A stretch of 64,000 nt of DNA from Bradyrhizobium diazoefficiens (GCF_016599855.1 NZ_CP067041.1:1612001-1676000), one strand, 5' to 3'; shown: positions 27,772-37,635, counted from the stretch's first letter. A program made the numbers and translations. Notes: generated from the letters alone by a model not told the origin.

Positions 27772-28935
27772 TCACTTCTGGGGGGACGGCAAGGTCATTC
27801 CCGCATTGGTCCAGTTACCGAATATCGGTCCTGACAGATCCTTCGGCAGACCGATCAGCAGGCCAATAGGACCCGCGTCACCGTGGCGATAAGCCATGAC
27901 CACAGACCGGTCCTCGCTAGAGGTAAACTGGTATCTCCCCGTAAAATGTCGAGTTCGCAATACTGCGATGTTCGTGCTCCGACACAATGGGCAGCTGATT
28001 GGCGGAGGACCAGCGGCATCGCGGTCAGAAATAAGTGCAGTCGAGTCGATGAACTCAGATCGCTTGGAGTAGTTGTCGAGTTCCCCTCGCTCGGGAGCGC
28101 TGATCGTACCGGCGTCCGCCTTCGAGTTGAGGTCATGCATCCGATCGATCTCCGCATCCCGCTTCTGACGCACCTGCATCGCCGCACAATACGCAGCTTG
28201 TGCTTGCCGTTTCTGCTCGGTGAGTTGGGCCAGGCGGAAGTTATCGCCGTTATCCGCGGCTCTCTGAATCTCATCTGCCAGAAAGCCTTGATTGGCATGA
28301 TAGCGTCGATCCGCATCCTGGCGTCGCATCATCTCGTCCAGCAGGTCGGGGGCGAGATCGTTCATCTGCTTGACCTTGCTCTCGCTGACATACGTCTCGT
28401 TGCCTTGTGCATCGACATAGATAAGACTGGAATAGACCGGTGCCGCCTCAATCGTCCACACGGGAGGAAACGGTCCGTCAACGAACCCGAACACAGTGTC
28501 ATTTAGCGTCCCGCCGCCCACGTAATAGTGAGCCGGGGTCTCGCGATACTCGAGCTCGTGATGTGGTCCCAAGTCGTTCGAGCCACGATGATCGATGACG
28601 TCTTCAATGAACAGCACGCCAGGCGTACCCGGATGCGCGTCAATGTATCTCTTGGCTTGTTCATAACGAAGACTGCGACGCTCCGCTGTTTGTGGCGCGG
28701 GTCCATATACGTCCGCAAGAAACATAATGGTCGCGTCAATGGACCCCAACTCGGTAGTATCAGCCGGAACTGGGCTTGGAGCCTCTGGCGTTCCAAATGG
28801 CTCTTGGGCCGATTGATCATCAGCCTCACCTGCCGCGGCAGGTTGCTCCACCGCGGCAAGCAGGTGGGAATCTTGAGCATTGGCTTGAGCTTGAGCAAGA
28901 ACGAGCATGCTACAAGCTACAAGTATCTTCCGCAT
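27772..28935 (-). CDS. Secreted protein of unknown function
   Basis: 387 residues with a clear signal peptide (MRKILVACSMLVLAQAQANAQ). A Pro/Ala-rich stretch follows, then a middle region (GTPGVLFIEDVIDHRGSNDLG, AHYYVGGGTLNDT) and a charged helical segment (about 210-290) that could form a coiled coil. Near the C-terminus CPLC suggests a metal or disulfide site. I do not recognise the family. The start at 28935 follows a GAGG ribosome site. It could be periplasmic or exported. Confidence 0.6.
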   Translation of the reverse strand: MRKILVACSMLVLAQAQANAQDSHLLAAVEQPAAAGEADDQSAQEPFGTPEAPSPVPADTTELGSIDATIMFLADVYGPAPQTAERRSLRYEQAKRYIDAHPGTPGVLFIEDVIDHRGSNDLGPHHELEYRETPAHYYVGGGTLNDTVFGFVDGPFPPVWTIEAAPVYSSLIYVDAQGNETYVSESKVKQMNDLAPDLLDEMMRRQDADRRYHANQGFLADEIQRAADNGDNFRLAQLTEQKRQAQAAYCAAMQVRQKRDAEIDRMHDLNSKADAGTISAPERGELDNYSKRSEFIDSTALISDRDAAGPPPISCPLCRSTNIAVLRTRHFTGRYQFTSSEDRSVVMAYRHGDAGPIGLLIGLPKDLSGPIFGNWTNAGMTLPSPQK

Positions 28936-29145
28936 TGGAGAGCCTCTGTTTTGGTGTGGTGCAGCCCAGGTCAACAAGCGCGGCAAACCGCACCAGTTGA
29001 CCAGCTGGATCGACTATCGAGAGTTCTGAAGAAGTCCGGTTACGGGGGACGAAAATCACGAGCAGTGCGCTCGTGCCCCTTGACAGATGCATCACTGCAT
29101 CGAGCGGCTGAACGAGCCGATCCAGCCGTGATGAGGGGGATCAAT

Positions 29146-30249
29146 TCACTCGGCCTGTTCGACGATGTTGTCTTGCCAACGGTAGACAACGAAGCCGGGA
29201 GCCGAATTGTCTCCCTTGGCGTCGAATCGGACGACCCCGATCACCGTGTCAATTGGCTGCGAACGCAGCGTAGCTGCCACTTTCACAGAATCGAAAGTGC
29301 CCGCGCGTTTTGCGGCTTTCGCCCATGCCTGCACAGCAGCATAGGCGTAAAGCGAGTAACCTTCGGCAGATCGGTTGGAGGCCTTGAGCCGTGCCACGAC
29401 GCTCGCCGCGTCAGCATTCTTGGTGGGATCCGTCATAAAGGTGAACAGTGTACCGTTTCCGGCTTTGCCCGCGATCATCGAAAAATCGTGGGTCATCAGA
29501 GGATCATTGGCCATCACGGTCATACCTGCACCTGCGTCTGAGGCCTGACGCACGATCAGCCCGATCTCATTGTAATAGCCACCGATGTAAGCAAGCTTGA
29601 TTCCGTCCGCCTTCATCCTCGAAACCAGGGCCGTGTAGTCCTTCTCCCCGGCCACATAACTTTGTCGCTTCACATCCGACATCCCGAGCTCCCGAAGATG
29701 ATTCGAGACGACATCGGCAATGCCTTTGCCAGCGGTGCTCTTGTCGTCGAGTACGGCAATCTTGGTGGTGGGGAAGTGCCGGCGGATATATTCGGCCGCC
29801 ACGACGCCTTGCTGGTCGTCGCGACCGCAGATACGAAATACGGATTTTATGCCACGCTCTGTGAGCGCGGGATTGGTAGATCCCGGCGATATCTGAACAA
29901 GTTGCGCCTCGTCGTAAACATTGGACGCCGGTATCGACGAGGAAGAACAAAAGTGGCCAACGACCAACTTGACCTGATCTGATGCAAGCCGATTGGCGAC
30001 GACGACCGCCTGCTTGGGATCGCATGCGTCGTCGGCGACGCTCAACACGACCTTCGTTCCTGGAAGGAGGCCTGACGCATTCAAATCATCGACCGCGGCA
30101 GCAGCTCCGTCTCGCATCTGCGCTCCCAGCGCAGCATTGCTTCCAGTCATCGGCCCTGCGACAGCAATATTGATGTCGGCCGCAGATGCAGCGGACATCA
30201 AAGCAAGGAGTTGAATCGCTGCGACAGAAATGGCGCGATGGATTGACAT
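29146..30249 (-). CDS. Branched-chain amino-acid-type ABC transporter substrate-binding protein (LivK-like)
   Basis: 367 residues with signal peptide (ending SAASA). INIAVAGPMTGSNAALGAQMRDGA is the typical start of the periplasmic binding protein type I family; GHFCSSSSIPASNVY, ISPGSTNPALTERG and FRICGRDDQQG follow. It would bind a branched-chain or related amino acid for an ABC importer, but no permease or ATPase genes are adjacent, so it is an orphan receptor. The ribosome site is GGGGAGC. A NolA-type element lies 390 bases upstream. Confidence 0.85.
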   Translation of the reverse strand: MSIHRAISVAAIQLLALMSAASAADINIAVAGPMTGSNAALGAQMRDGAAAAVDDLNASGLLPGTKVVLSVADDACDPKQAVVVANRLASDQVKLVVGHFCSSSSIPASNVYDEAQLVQISPGSTNPALTERGIKSVFRICGRDDQQGVVAAEYIRRHFPTTKIAVLDDKSTAGKGIADVVSNHLRELGMSDVKRQSYVAGEKDYTALVSRMKADGIKLAYIGGYYNEIGLIVRQASDAGAGMTVMANDPLMTHDFSMIAGKAGNGTLFTFMTDPTKNADAASVVARLKASNRSAEGYSLYAYAAVQAWAKAAKRAGTFDSVKVAATLRSQPIDTVIGVVRFDAKGDNSAPGFVVYRWQDNIVEQAE

Positions 30250-30635
30250 GATGAGCTCCCCATATGGGCTTGAGTTTGTTTACCTGGAGTTATTTACTTT
30301 TGCTGAGGCGCGCACAACGACAGCCGTGGACGGAAGCTCTTGCTGGGAGCCGGTCTCCGCCAGGTGCTCGCGCGCGTGCCGCGGTGAGTGAAAGATTGGC
30401 GAACGATGCCCCAAGGATCCTTTCTTTCGACCGGCGCTCGGGCAGGGTCATAGGAAAGCCGGCTCGGACCACACTCGCGGTCGGCGCAAAGCAATCCGCG
30501 CTGATCAGACTCTGGTAGCCCCATAACGATCCTTCATTGCCTTGCGAACGTCGAGAATGCGCACCGTGGAAAAACAGGCGTGCGGGGCCAAGGGCAACCC
30601 ATGCTCTTGAGAGCGTCCCCGCGCCAGCAGAGTCA

Positions 30636-30666
30636 ATCTTACAATCTGACGTTACGTCCGATTCAA
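30636..30666 (-). promoter_or_regulatory. NolA-type element, copy G, facing the LivK-like gene
   Basis: Read leftwards: TTGAAT at 30661-30666, 19-bp spacer with ACGTAACGTCAG, TAAGAT at 30636-30641. Confidence 0.6.
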
Positions 30667-30834
30667 GCCCATTCGAGACACGCATCTCGAATGATCGTGA
30701 GTGGTTCTCGTGAAGGGAGCGACAGCGGAAGGATGATGGAAAGGCATAAAAGAGCCCTGAGCCGGAAACGCAGCATTCAAGGCCTGCGGTCGCCAATCCT
30801 TCAAATGAAGGACGCGACTGAATCGACGGCCGCG

Positions 30835-31545
30835 CTACTGCCTGTCCTGCAGTGCGGCCATTGCGAGATCAAGGTACTGCATCAAGCTGTGGTTCCAGCC
30901 GGCCAGGTTGCGTGGCGTGCTCAGTCGCGCAAGGACTTTCAGCATGGTTGAGGCAGCCGGGTCAGGCCCCGCAATCTCTGTGATGAGCGCGCGCGCCTTG
31001 AGTGCCACGGCAGCGGCCCGCTCGCTACAAGGGTGCTCGCCGCGATCGACACAGTCGCGTAATTCATCGCGGATCTTTCGCCAGCGCTCTTCTCGCTCAA
31101 CGCCGACCGCGCACGTGCATGGCGGAGGCTGGGGGCGTGCGTCAGCGCGCGAGGCCGCATTCAGAGCAGCAGGAAGCTCATGCACGCTGACTTGCGTCTC
31201 AGAGCCCGTCGTCATGTTGCGCAAACGATCCCGCAACTGAGTTGTGCGCGCGACCTGAAGTTCAATTTGCTCCAGATGCTTGCGCAAGAGGTCAGTAAGT
31301 GAAGTCTTACCCCCCATTGCGGTGCGAATATCGTTCAGTGAAAAGCCGAGCTCGCGCAGCGCACGAATCTGCGACACCCGTTGAATGCTTTCACGTTCGT
31401 ACATTCGATGACCGCCGTCCGTACGTTCGGACGCACTGAGCAGACCCGTGTGCTCGTAGTGATGCAGCGTGCGTACCGTGACCCCGGTCGCCTCCGCAAG
31501 TTCTCCAATGCGCCATCGACGCCGTCGTGGTGTAGCTTTGATCAT
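30835..31545 (-). CDS. nolA: NolA, MerR-type nodulation regulator
   Basis: 236 residues from the ATG at 31545. The MerR helix-turn-helix occupies the N-terminus (RWRIGELAEATGVTVRTLHHYEHTGLL, YERESIQRVSQIRALRELGFSL), followed by the NolA-specific effector region with LPAALNAASRA, CSERAAAVA and LQYLDL-like end. In B. japonicum NolA controls genotype-specific nodulation and is made in several forms from internal starts. A NolA-type element ends 15 bases upstream, so transcription would start about 8 bases before the ATG, giving an almost leaderless message. This fits known autoregulation. Confidence 0.9.
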   Translation of the reverse strand: MIKATPRRRRWRIGELAEATGVTVRTLHHYEHTGLLSASERTDGGHRMYERESIQRVSQIRALRELGFSLNDIRTAMGGKTSLTDLLRKHLEQIELQVARTTQLRDRLRNMTTGSETQVSVHELPAALNAASRADARPQPPPCTCAVGVEREERWRKIRDELRDCVDRGEHPCSERAAAVALKARALITEIAGPDPAASTMLKVLARLSTPRNLAGWNHSLMQYLDLAMAALQDRQ

Positions 31546-31559
31546 GATGTTCAATTGGA

Positions 31560-31590
31560 AGCCTACAACCTGACGTCACGTGAGAATCAA
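31560..31590 (-). promoter_or_regulatory. NolA-type element, copy H, promoter of nolA
   Basis: Read leftwards: TTGATT at 31585-31590, 19-bp spacer CTCACGTGACGTCAGGTTG, TAGGCT at 31560-31565. As I recall, TipAL/Mta-type MerR regulators use operators of the form CTCACGT-N-ACGTGAG at the same place in the spacer. Confidence 0.65.
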
Positions 31591-31600
31591 GCTACTTGAA

Positions 31601-31879
31601 TCAGCTGGTTGAACAGTCGTCTCTTCTGGCGCAAGCAAGCGGACTCTCCTCCGGTCGCCGCTCAACCGAGTGGGCGGATGGAAGGGCGTCGAGCAAGAGC
31701 ATAAGGGACGCCAAGCCGGACTGGCTTGCTGCTGTACGCTCCAGAACAAGTTTGGCGATTGTGATCCGGTTGTCAGGCGTTCGCATGCATTCCGGCAGCG
31801 ACGCGATGATTTTATCAAAGATCGCGCCGAGGACCGTGAGATCTTCCGGATCGTAGACACCACTAGACTCCACCAACAT
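31601..31879 (-). CDS. Small conserved hypothetical protein upstream of nolA
   Basis: 92 residues from an ATG after CGGAG. VYDPEDLTVLGAIFDKIIASLPECMRTPDNRITIAKLVLERTA resembles a short protein common in Bradyrhizobium genomes. Role unknown. It ends just before the nolA promoter element, so it is unlikely to drive nolA. Confidence 0.55.
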   Translation of the reverse strand: MLVESSGVYDPEDLTVLGAIFDKIIASLPECMRTPDNRITIAKLVLERTAASQSGLASLMLLLDALPSAHSVERRPEESPLACARRDDCSTS

Positions 31880-32889
31880 TCGGCTCCGTGTTTGTGATCG
31901 TGTTAGGTGGCCGAGGCGCTTGACTGCGCCGTTGGGCGAAAAGACGACGGATCGGCAACGTTCATCGAGGAAGCAGCGATAAGCGCTCAAGTGACGCGGT
32001 TGTGCAACAGCGACCGACGTTGCCTTGCCTGAAAGCCAGGCAGCCGATGCCAAGCGAATCTCGACAATCGAATGCTCTGCGGAATCCACAGCGGACTGGT
32101 GCGCGAAACTGACGGCGAACTGTTCGAGTCAGAGCATCGCGGCGCCTGAACGATCACCGCGATGGATGGGCGGAGATACGGCAGGAATAGAGATGGCGCG
32201 GCGATCGCAACTGAGAACGGCCGAGGAGAGCGGCTTACTTGCGGTGCGTCATTGAGAGGCCACCGTTCTTTTGCGCTGGCGGCCAAGGACTGTCGAACTA
32301 TCATTCCCGTGTTCGTGCGGATACGCGAGCCAGACGACCGGCTGAGATCTGCGCGGTGGTGAGTTCAGGGCGGACACCTGCTCGCGCAGGCGCGAGGCGG
32401 TTTCTGCATGGTCTGGAACGGGATCAACTTGCACGTCCGTGCATCCCTTGGCGTGTTCGACATGTGCAGCAGCCGCACATTGCGCCTTGCCAATCGCGCC
32501 AACTGATTCGCGATTTCGTCTTCGATCGACATCGATCAGGACGGCCAGAGACCAAAGACATGTTGGCTCCATTACTAGGACGATCGCAAGCGACACATCG
32601 CATGTCGATGAAAACGACGGGAGTGCGCGGCTACCACCAAAGTGATGCGTCGTCAAATTTTCGCGGCGACAGAGTGAGGTTGACGCAACACACTTGGCGA
32701 CATCAGCGGCCCGAGTGTGCTGCATCTGCTCAGCCCTTCGCTATTGGCTCGGCGTCAGGCGCCGGCTCTGATGGCGGGGTCAGAACAGTTGAACGCGAAG
32801 ATGCAACAAAAGAGCATTTTGGTCCTTCTGCCGCCATTCACTAGCAGGTTGCTTTCAGTTCACATCTGAATTGTGCAACAGTGGTCTAT
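31880..32889. other. No convincing gene between nolA and nodD
   Basis: In B. japonicum nodD2 sits between nolA and nodD1. I saw no LysR-type helix-turn-helix or other nodD2 remnant here on either strand. Confidence 0.5.
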
Positions 32890-33875
32890 TCACTTGAAGG
32901 ACGAAAAGGCCTTGCGAGTTGATGCGGCGGCGCGCGCCAAAGGCATGCGCGAGGCCTGCTCCAACAATAGGGTCCGCATCCAGATGCTTGCCGGATCGGT
33001 GTTGCGAAGGGCCGGCCATTGGACCGCCTCGGTGAAAGACGGGACTGGCAGTGGAAGATCGACGATCCGCAGGGGAGTCGTCTTTCCGAAATGCCTGGCC
33101 AGCAACGAGGGCATCGTGCCTATCCGACCAGTGCCCAAGAGCATGGGCGGAATCATGCTGAAGCTCTGCACGACAACCTCGAGGCGTCGCTTGAAACCGT
33201 GCTCAATCAAGAACCATTCCTCGATCGGAGGCCTCCGCGTGCGCCCGAATTTGGCTGCTACGTGTCCCATCGACATGTATTTCTCGAACGTCAGCTTGCG
33301 TGAGAGCTGCTTGTTGATCCGGCACCCCACGCATACGAGTTTCTCCTCGAACAGCGCCGCTCTTGGATGGGAGCGCGACATGTACATTGCCGGCAAGACA
33401 AGGAAGTCGATTACATTGCCGGCAAGACAAGGAAGTCGATCTCACCGCGCTGGAGAAGCTCATCGGGGTCGTCGGCGAGGGGCAGAAAGTCCAACGCGAC
33501 GCCCGGAGCCTCTCGTGCGAGCCTCTCCACGATCGCCTGAAAAAACACGATCATGACGAAGTCTGAAACGCCGATCCTGAACCGGCGATCCGATAAAGCT
33601 GGGTTGAACGCATCCCGCGAAATAATGGAGAGCTGGATGTGCAGCAGGGCTTCGCGAATTGGGCCAGCGAGTGCTTCCGCGCGTGGGGTCGGCACGAGTT
33701 CTCGGCCCCTCATCGCAAATAGTTCGTCGCGAAAGTAGAATCGCAAACGGCCAACCGCCGCGCTCATGGCCGGCTGGCTCAGATTGATTCTGCGCGCAGC
33801 CGCGGTGAGGTTGCGCTCCGTCATCAGAGCGTCGAGCGCCACGAGAAGGTTCAGATCGAGCCCTTTGAAACGCAT
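32890..33875 (-). pseudogene. nodD: nodD, interrupted by a 29-bp tandem duplication
   Basis: LysR-type regulator that binds nod boxes and responds to flavonoids. The N-terminal part (33875 to 33411) has the helix-turn-helix ([23 protein letters not shown]) and ends early at ...DFLVLPAM, stop. The rest continues in another frame from [22 protein letters not shown] to the stop at 32890. The break is exactly the repeated 29 bases at 33383-33440; removing one copy gives an uninterrupted protein of about 318 residues, normal for NodD. The predicted 154-residue product keeps the DNA-binding part but loses most of the ligand domain. A sequencing or assembly error is the main alternative. Confidence 0.85.
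33383..33440. repeat. 29-bp perfect tandem duplication inside nodD
   Basis: Two back-to-back identical copies, 33383-33411 and 33412-33440. The length is not a multiple of three and creates a TAA stop on the coding strand. Confidence 0.95.
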
Positions 33876-33885
33876 GGCGGGAAGT

Positions 33886-33934
33886 ATCCAATCCGTGGAT
33901 GTCTACCATAGAAACAATCGATTTTACCGATTGA
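33886..33934 (+). promoter_or_regulatory. nod box of the nodABCSIJ operon
   Basis: ATCCAATCCGTGGATG followed by CATAGAAACAATCG and ATTTTACCGATTG: a near-complete nod box. It lies between the divergent nodD and nodA and would serve NodD-dependent transcription of the operon. Confidence 0.92.
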
Positions 33935-33981
33935 TGCAGTGCGAGATATCAAAATCGCGGATCGGAGTCAGGCGTACCACA

Positions 33982-34263
33982 ATGATTATTGATCGTTGCC
34001 CCAGCCCCGTGAGGGATCTTCTAGCGTCCTCTAAGCATCCACCGCGGCGCATGTCCATCGCGACCCCGCCATTGCTCGGTTCGCGTACGGTTGGCAAGCG
34101 TGCTGGCGACGCGTCCAAGCGGATCGAAGGCGATCTGCCCAAAGCGCTGCTGGAACATCTGCGCGATCTCATGCGGACGGCGCCGCTCCTCAATGTTCTC
34201 TCCATCGTGAACGCGGCTCCGGGCACTGGGCAAGGCGCGCCGACGTGTCACGTTGGCTCATGA
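33982..34263 (+). CDS. Possible NodY/NodK-position protein
   Basis: 93 codons between the nod box and nodA, where Bradyrhizobium species carry nodY or nodK. It is basic and partly helical (LPKALLEHLRDLMRTAPLLNVLSIV). I cannot confirm similarity to NodY or NodK. No strong ribosome site. Confidence 0.4.
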   Translation: MIIDRCPSPVRDLLASSKHPPRRMSIATPPLLGSRTVGKRAGDASKRIEGDLPKALLEHLRDLMRTAPLLNVLSIVNAAPGTGQGAPTCHVGS

Positions 34264-34339
34264 CTGCGCCGGGTGAGAATGAAAAACTCGCGTGCATAAA
34301 ATGCCAGATCAGATCTCGAACGTCGCCACGGGGACCACA

Positions 34340-34975
34340 ATGAACATTGCTATATCCAACGATACAGGAGTGTTCTCCACGCACTCCAAAGTGCGGTGGA
34401 GGGTGTGCTGGGAAAACGAGTTGGAGCTTGCCGAACACATCGAACTGTCCGAGTTCTTTCGCAAGACATACGGGCCGACCGGTGAATTCAACGCAAAGCC
34501 GTTCGAAGGGGGACGAAGCTGGGCCGGCGCGAGGCCTGAGCTTCGTGTCATCGGCTATGATGCACATGGCATAGCCGCTCACATCAGCGCACTGCGCCGC
34601 TTCATCAAAGTCGGAGAGGTCGACCTGCTCGTAGCCGAGCTGGGATTGTATGGCGTACGTCCGGATCTGGAAGGGCTAGGGATCACGCACTCGATGCGGG
34701 TGATGTATCCGCTGCTGCAGCAGCTCGGTGTTCCGTTTGGCTTTGGCGCTGTACGGCCGGCACTACAGAAGCATGTGACCAAGCTGGTCGGCCGTCAGGG
34801 TCTCGCAACGATTTTGCCGGGAGTGAGCGTGCGCTCAACTCGGCCGGATATTTATCTGGACCTGCCGCCGACCCGTACCGACCACGATTTGGTGGTTCTG
34901 GTCTTCCCAATCGGACGTCCGATAAGCGAATGGCCGGCCGGGACCATGATTGATCGGAACGGGCCAGAGCTGTGA
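34340..34975 (+). CDS. nodA: NodA, N-acyltransferase of Nod-factor synthesis
   Basis: 211 residues, the standard length. NodA moves a fatty acyl chain onto the free amino group of the chitin oligomer made by NodC and Nod[27 protein letters not shown] and [23 protein letters not shown] are typical. The start at 34340 (MNIAISND) follows GGGGA and matches the usual N-terminus; longer starts at 34301 and 34292 are possible. It overlaps nodB (GTGA). Confidence 0.95.
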   Translation: MNIAISNDTGVFSTHSKVRWRVCWENELELAEHIELSEFFRKTYGPTGEFNAKPFEGGRSWAGARPELRVIGYDAHGIAAHISALRRFIKVGEVDLLVAELGLYGVRPDLEGLGITHSMRVMYPLLQQLGVPFGFGAVRPALQKHVTKLVGRQGLATILPGVSVRSTRPDIYLDLPPTRTDHDLVVLVFPIGRPISEWPAGTMIDRNGPEL

Positions 34976-35628
34976 CCGCTCTCGGCGGCTTGTCGGAAGC
35001 GCGAAGCGAGCACGTGTGCGCCACCGGAGATCGTAACGTTTACCTGACCTTTGACGACGGTCCTGATCCACGCTGGACGGCTTCCATCCTTGACGTTCTC
35101 GCGGGGCACGGAGTGCCGGCGACGTTCTTCGTGATCGGGGCGTGCGCGGCAGCTTACCCGAAGCTGATCCAACGAATAATCGCAGAAGGGCATGAAGTCG
35201 GAAACCACACGATGACCCATCCCGATCTCTCCAGGTGCGAACCAGCTGAGGTGGAACATGAGATTCAGTCGGCAAGCGACGTCATCAGGGCAGTTTGTCC
35301 CGAGGCGCCACTGCGGCACATACGTGCTCCGTATGGCATCTGGACTGACCAAGTACGCGCGATATCAACCAAAGCCGGACTGATCCCCTTGCACTGGTCA
35401 GTAGACCCGAGAGACTGGTCTCGTCCCGGTGTTCCGGCGATCGTTGACGCAGTGCTGACGTCGGTCCGGCCTGGTGCTGTTGTGCTCTTGCACGACGGAT
35501 GTCCTCCCGGCGAGCGCGAGCAAGCCGTCGATTGCGGTCGCGATCAGACCGTCGAGGCGCTTTCCCGGCTGATTCCGGCATTGGGCGAGCAAGGGTTCGC
35601 CATCTGCTCACTTCCTCAATCCCATTGA
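34972..35628 (+). CDS. nodB: NodB, chitooligosaccharide N-deacetylase
   Basis: 218 residues of the polysaccharide deacetylase family. TFDDGPDP carries the catalytic Asp, and [10 protein letters not shown] the metal-binding histidines. NodB removes the acetyl group from the non-reducing end sugar, preparing the site for NodA. It starts with GTG overlapping the nodA stop codon, so translation is coupled. Confidence 0.95.
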   Translation: MTALGGLSEARSEHVCATGDRNVYLTFDDGPDPRWTASILDVLAGHGVPATFFVIGACAAAYPKLIQRIIAEGHEVGNHTMTHPDLSRCEPAEVEHEIQSASDVIRAVCPEAPLRHIRAPYGIWTDQVRAISTKAGLIPLHWSVDPRDWSRPGVPAIVDAVLTSVRPGAVVLLHDGCPPGEREQAVDCGRDQTVEALSRLIPALGEQGFAICSLPQSH

Positions 35629-35647
35629 AAAAAAGAGACGTCCCCCC

Positions 35648-36982
35648 ATGAGTTTGCTTGCCACAACAAGCCTTGTCGCCGTGTCGTCCTACGCCCTGCT
35701 GTCCGCGATCTACAGGAGCATGCAGACGCTCAACGCGCTCCGAACACAGGTTCCGTCCCCGACTGACTACGCGTCAGAGACCGGCCCGCTGCCGAGCGTC
35801 GATTTGATCGTGCCCTGCTTTAACGAGGACCCGCACACGCTGTCGGCGTGCCTGGAGTCGATCGCAAGCCAAGACTACGAAGGGCAGGTGCGGGTATATG
35901 TGGTCGATGATGGCTCGGACAATCGTAGATACCTGTGGCCCGTGCAGGACGCCTATGCAGATGATCCACGGTTCAACTTCATGTGGCTGGGAAAGAATGT
36001 TGGCAAGCGCAAAGCGCAAATTGCAGCGCTGCACCGCTCGTCCGGCGATCTGGTTCTCAACGTCGATTCCGATACGACAATCGCTATCGACGTCGTGACC
36101 AAGCTTGTACGGAAGATGCAAGATCCAGCGGTTGGCGCTGTTATGGGGCAGCTCACAGCCAGCAATCGAAGCGGCTCTTGGTTGACCAGGCTGATCGATA
36201 TGGAGTACTGGCTAGCCTGTAATGAAGAGCGTTTGGCGGAAGCTCGCTTCGGAGCGGTCTTGTGTTGCTGTGGCCCGTGCGCCATGTATCGCCGAACGGC
36301 GCTCGATTTGGTTCTCCACGAGTACGAGACGCAGTATTTTCGAGGAAAGCCAAGCGACTTCGGCGAGGACCGCCATCTCACGATCCTGATGCTCGCGGCC
36401 GGATTTCGAACTGAGTACGTTCCTGACGCGATCGCAGCAACCGTCGTTCCGGATAGGCTGATGCCATATCTGCGTCAACAATTGCGGTGGGCACGCAGTA
36501 CCTTCCGGGACACGGGGCTTGCGCTACCCCTGCTGCCAAGGCTCGACTTCTACATCACGCTGGACATTGTCGGGCAGAACCTCCTTCCGCTGCTGCTCGG
36601 CGTTTCAATACTGACCGCGCTTGCGCAAATCGCAGTTACGAGCGAGTTGCCGTGGCCGACAATACTGATCATCGCGTCCATGACCATGGTTCGCTGCAGC
36701 CTGGCAGCATTTCGTGCCCGACAGCTTCGCTTTCTCGCTTTCGCTCTGCACAAGCCGATCAGCATGTTCTTGTTACTTCCTGTGAAGGCATATGCGCTGT
36801 GTACATTGAGCAATAGCGATTGGTTGTCGCGCAAGGCCGCCAATATGCCGGACTCAGGTGAAGGCCAGGCCAGCACGCTGAGGCAGAGCGCCAGGTTAGA
36901 TGCCGCAGGCCATTCGGGTATTGCACCGTCGATGGGCGAAACGGCTACACGTGCACATGCTTTTGACGTTGACGGTACCTGA
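35648..36982 (+). CDS. nodC: NodC, N-acetylglucosaminyltransferase (chitin synthase)
   Basis: 444 residues. N-terminal membrane segment, a GT2 glycosyltransferase domain (VDLIVPCFNEDPHT, YVVDDGSDN, NVDSDT, GEDRH and QQLRWARS), and C-terminal membrane segments. It builds the chitin oligomer backbone of the Nod factor at the inner membrane. It follows nodB by 19 bases in the operon. Confidence 0.95.
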   Translation: MSLLATTSLVAVSSYALLSAIYRSMQTLNALRTQVPSPTDYASETGPLPSVDLIVPCFNEDPHTLSACLESIASQDYEGQVRVYVVDDGSDNRRYLWPVQDAYADDPRFNFMWLGKNVGKRKAQIAALHRSSGDLVLNVDSDTTIAIDVVTKLVRKMQDPAVGAVMGQLTASNRSGSWLTRLIDMEYWLACNEERLAEARFGAVLCCCGPCAMYRRTALDLVLHEYETQYFRGKPSDFGEDRHLTILMLAAGFRTEYVPDAIAATVVPDRLMPYLRQQLRWARSTFRDTGLALPLLPRLDFYITLDIVGQNLLPLLLGVSILTALAQIAVTSELPWPTILIIASMTMVRCSLAAFRARQLRFLAFALHKPISMFLLLPVKAYALCTLSNSDWLSRKAANMPDSGEGQASTLRQSARLDAAGHSGIAPSMGETATRAHAFDVDGT

Positions 36983-37032
36983 CAGGCCTGGAGGCGAGGC
37001 GGAACTGTGCGCGTCAAGGAGGTGAGAAGCTC

Positions 37033-37635
37033 GTGAGCCTAGATAAGAACTATCAGTTGCTAGAGCGAGAATTGGTCGCAGATGACCCGTGGCGTCTGGA
37101 CGCGAATCCGTTCGAGCGGGAGCGATACACGCAAATGCTTCGGATGTCGCTCTCCCGCCAAAGCATCACAAGCGCGTTGGAAGTCGGGTGCGCTGCCGGC
37201 GCATTCACCGAGATGCTCGCGCCTCACTGCAAACGGCTCACGGTCGTCGACGTCGTGCCGCAGGCCATTAGCCGCGCACGTCGCCGGACGGAGAGATGGT
37301 CACATATCGGCTGGAAAGTCGCCGACCTCCAACATTTCTCGCCACCAGAGCGGTTCGACCTTATTGTGGTAGCAGAAGTCCTCTATTACCTCAGCGACAC
37401 GCTGGAGATGCGCGCAGCCGTCGACAACTTGGTCGGAATGCTCGCGCCAGACGGGCTTGTGATTTTCGGATCGGCGCGCGACCACATCTGCCGACGTTGG
37501 GGTCACGTGGCCGGTGCAGAGACGGTCATCGCCATGCTGAATGAAGCGCTGGTCGAGGTCGAGCGTGTCCAATGCAAAGGTGAGTCGGATAACGAAGATT
37601 GCTTGATCGCCAGCTTTCGGAGACCGGCTGCATAA
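37033..37635 (+). CDS. nodS: NodS, SAM-dependent N-methyltransferase
   Basis: 200 residues with the SAM-binding motif LEVGCAAGAFTEM. NodS methylates the amino nitrogen of the deacetylated chitin oligomer. The GTG start follows AAGGAGG. In most Bradyrhizobium nodU follows nodS; here nodI comes next. Confidence 0.93.
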   Translation: MSLDKNYQLLERELVADDPWRLDANPFERERYTQMLRMSLSRQSITSALEVGCAAGAFTEMLAPHCKRLTVVDVVPQAISRARRRTERWSHIGWKVADLQHFSPPERFDLIVVAEVLYYLSDTLEMRAAVDNLVGMLAPDGLVIFGSARDHICRRWGHVAGAETVIAMLNEALVEVERVQCKGESDNEDCLIASFRRPAA

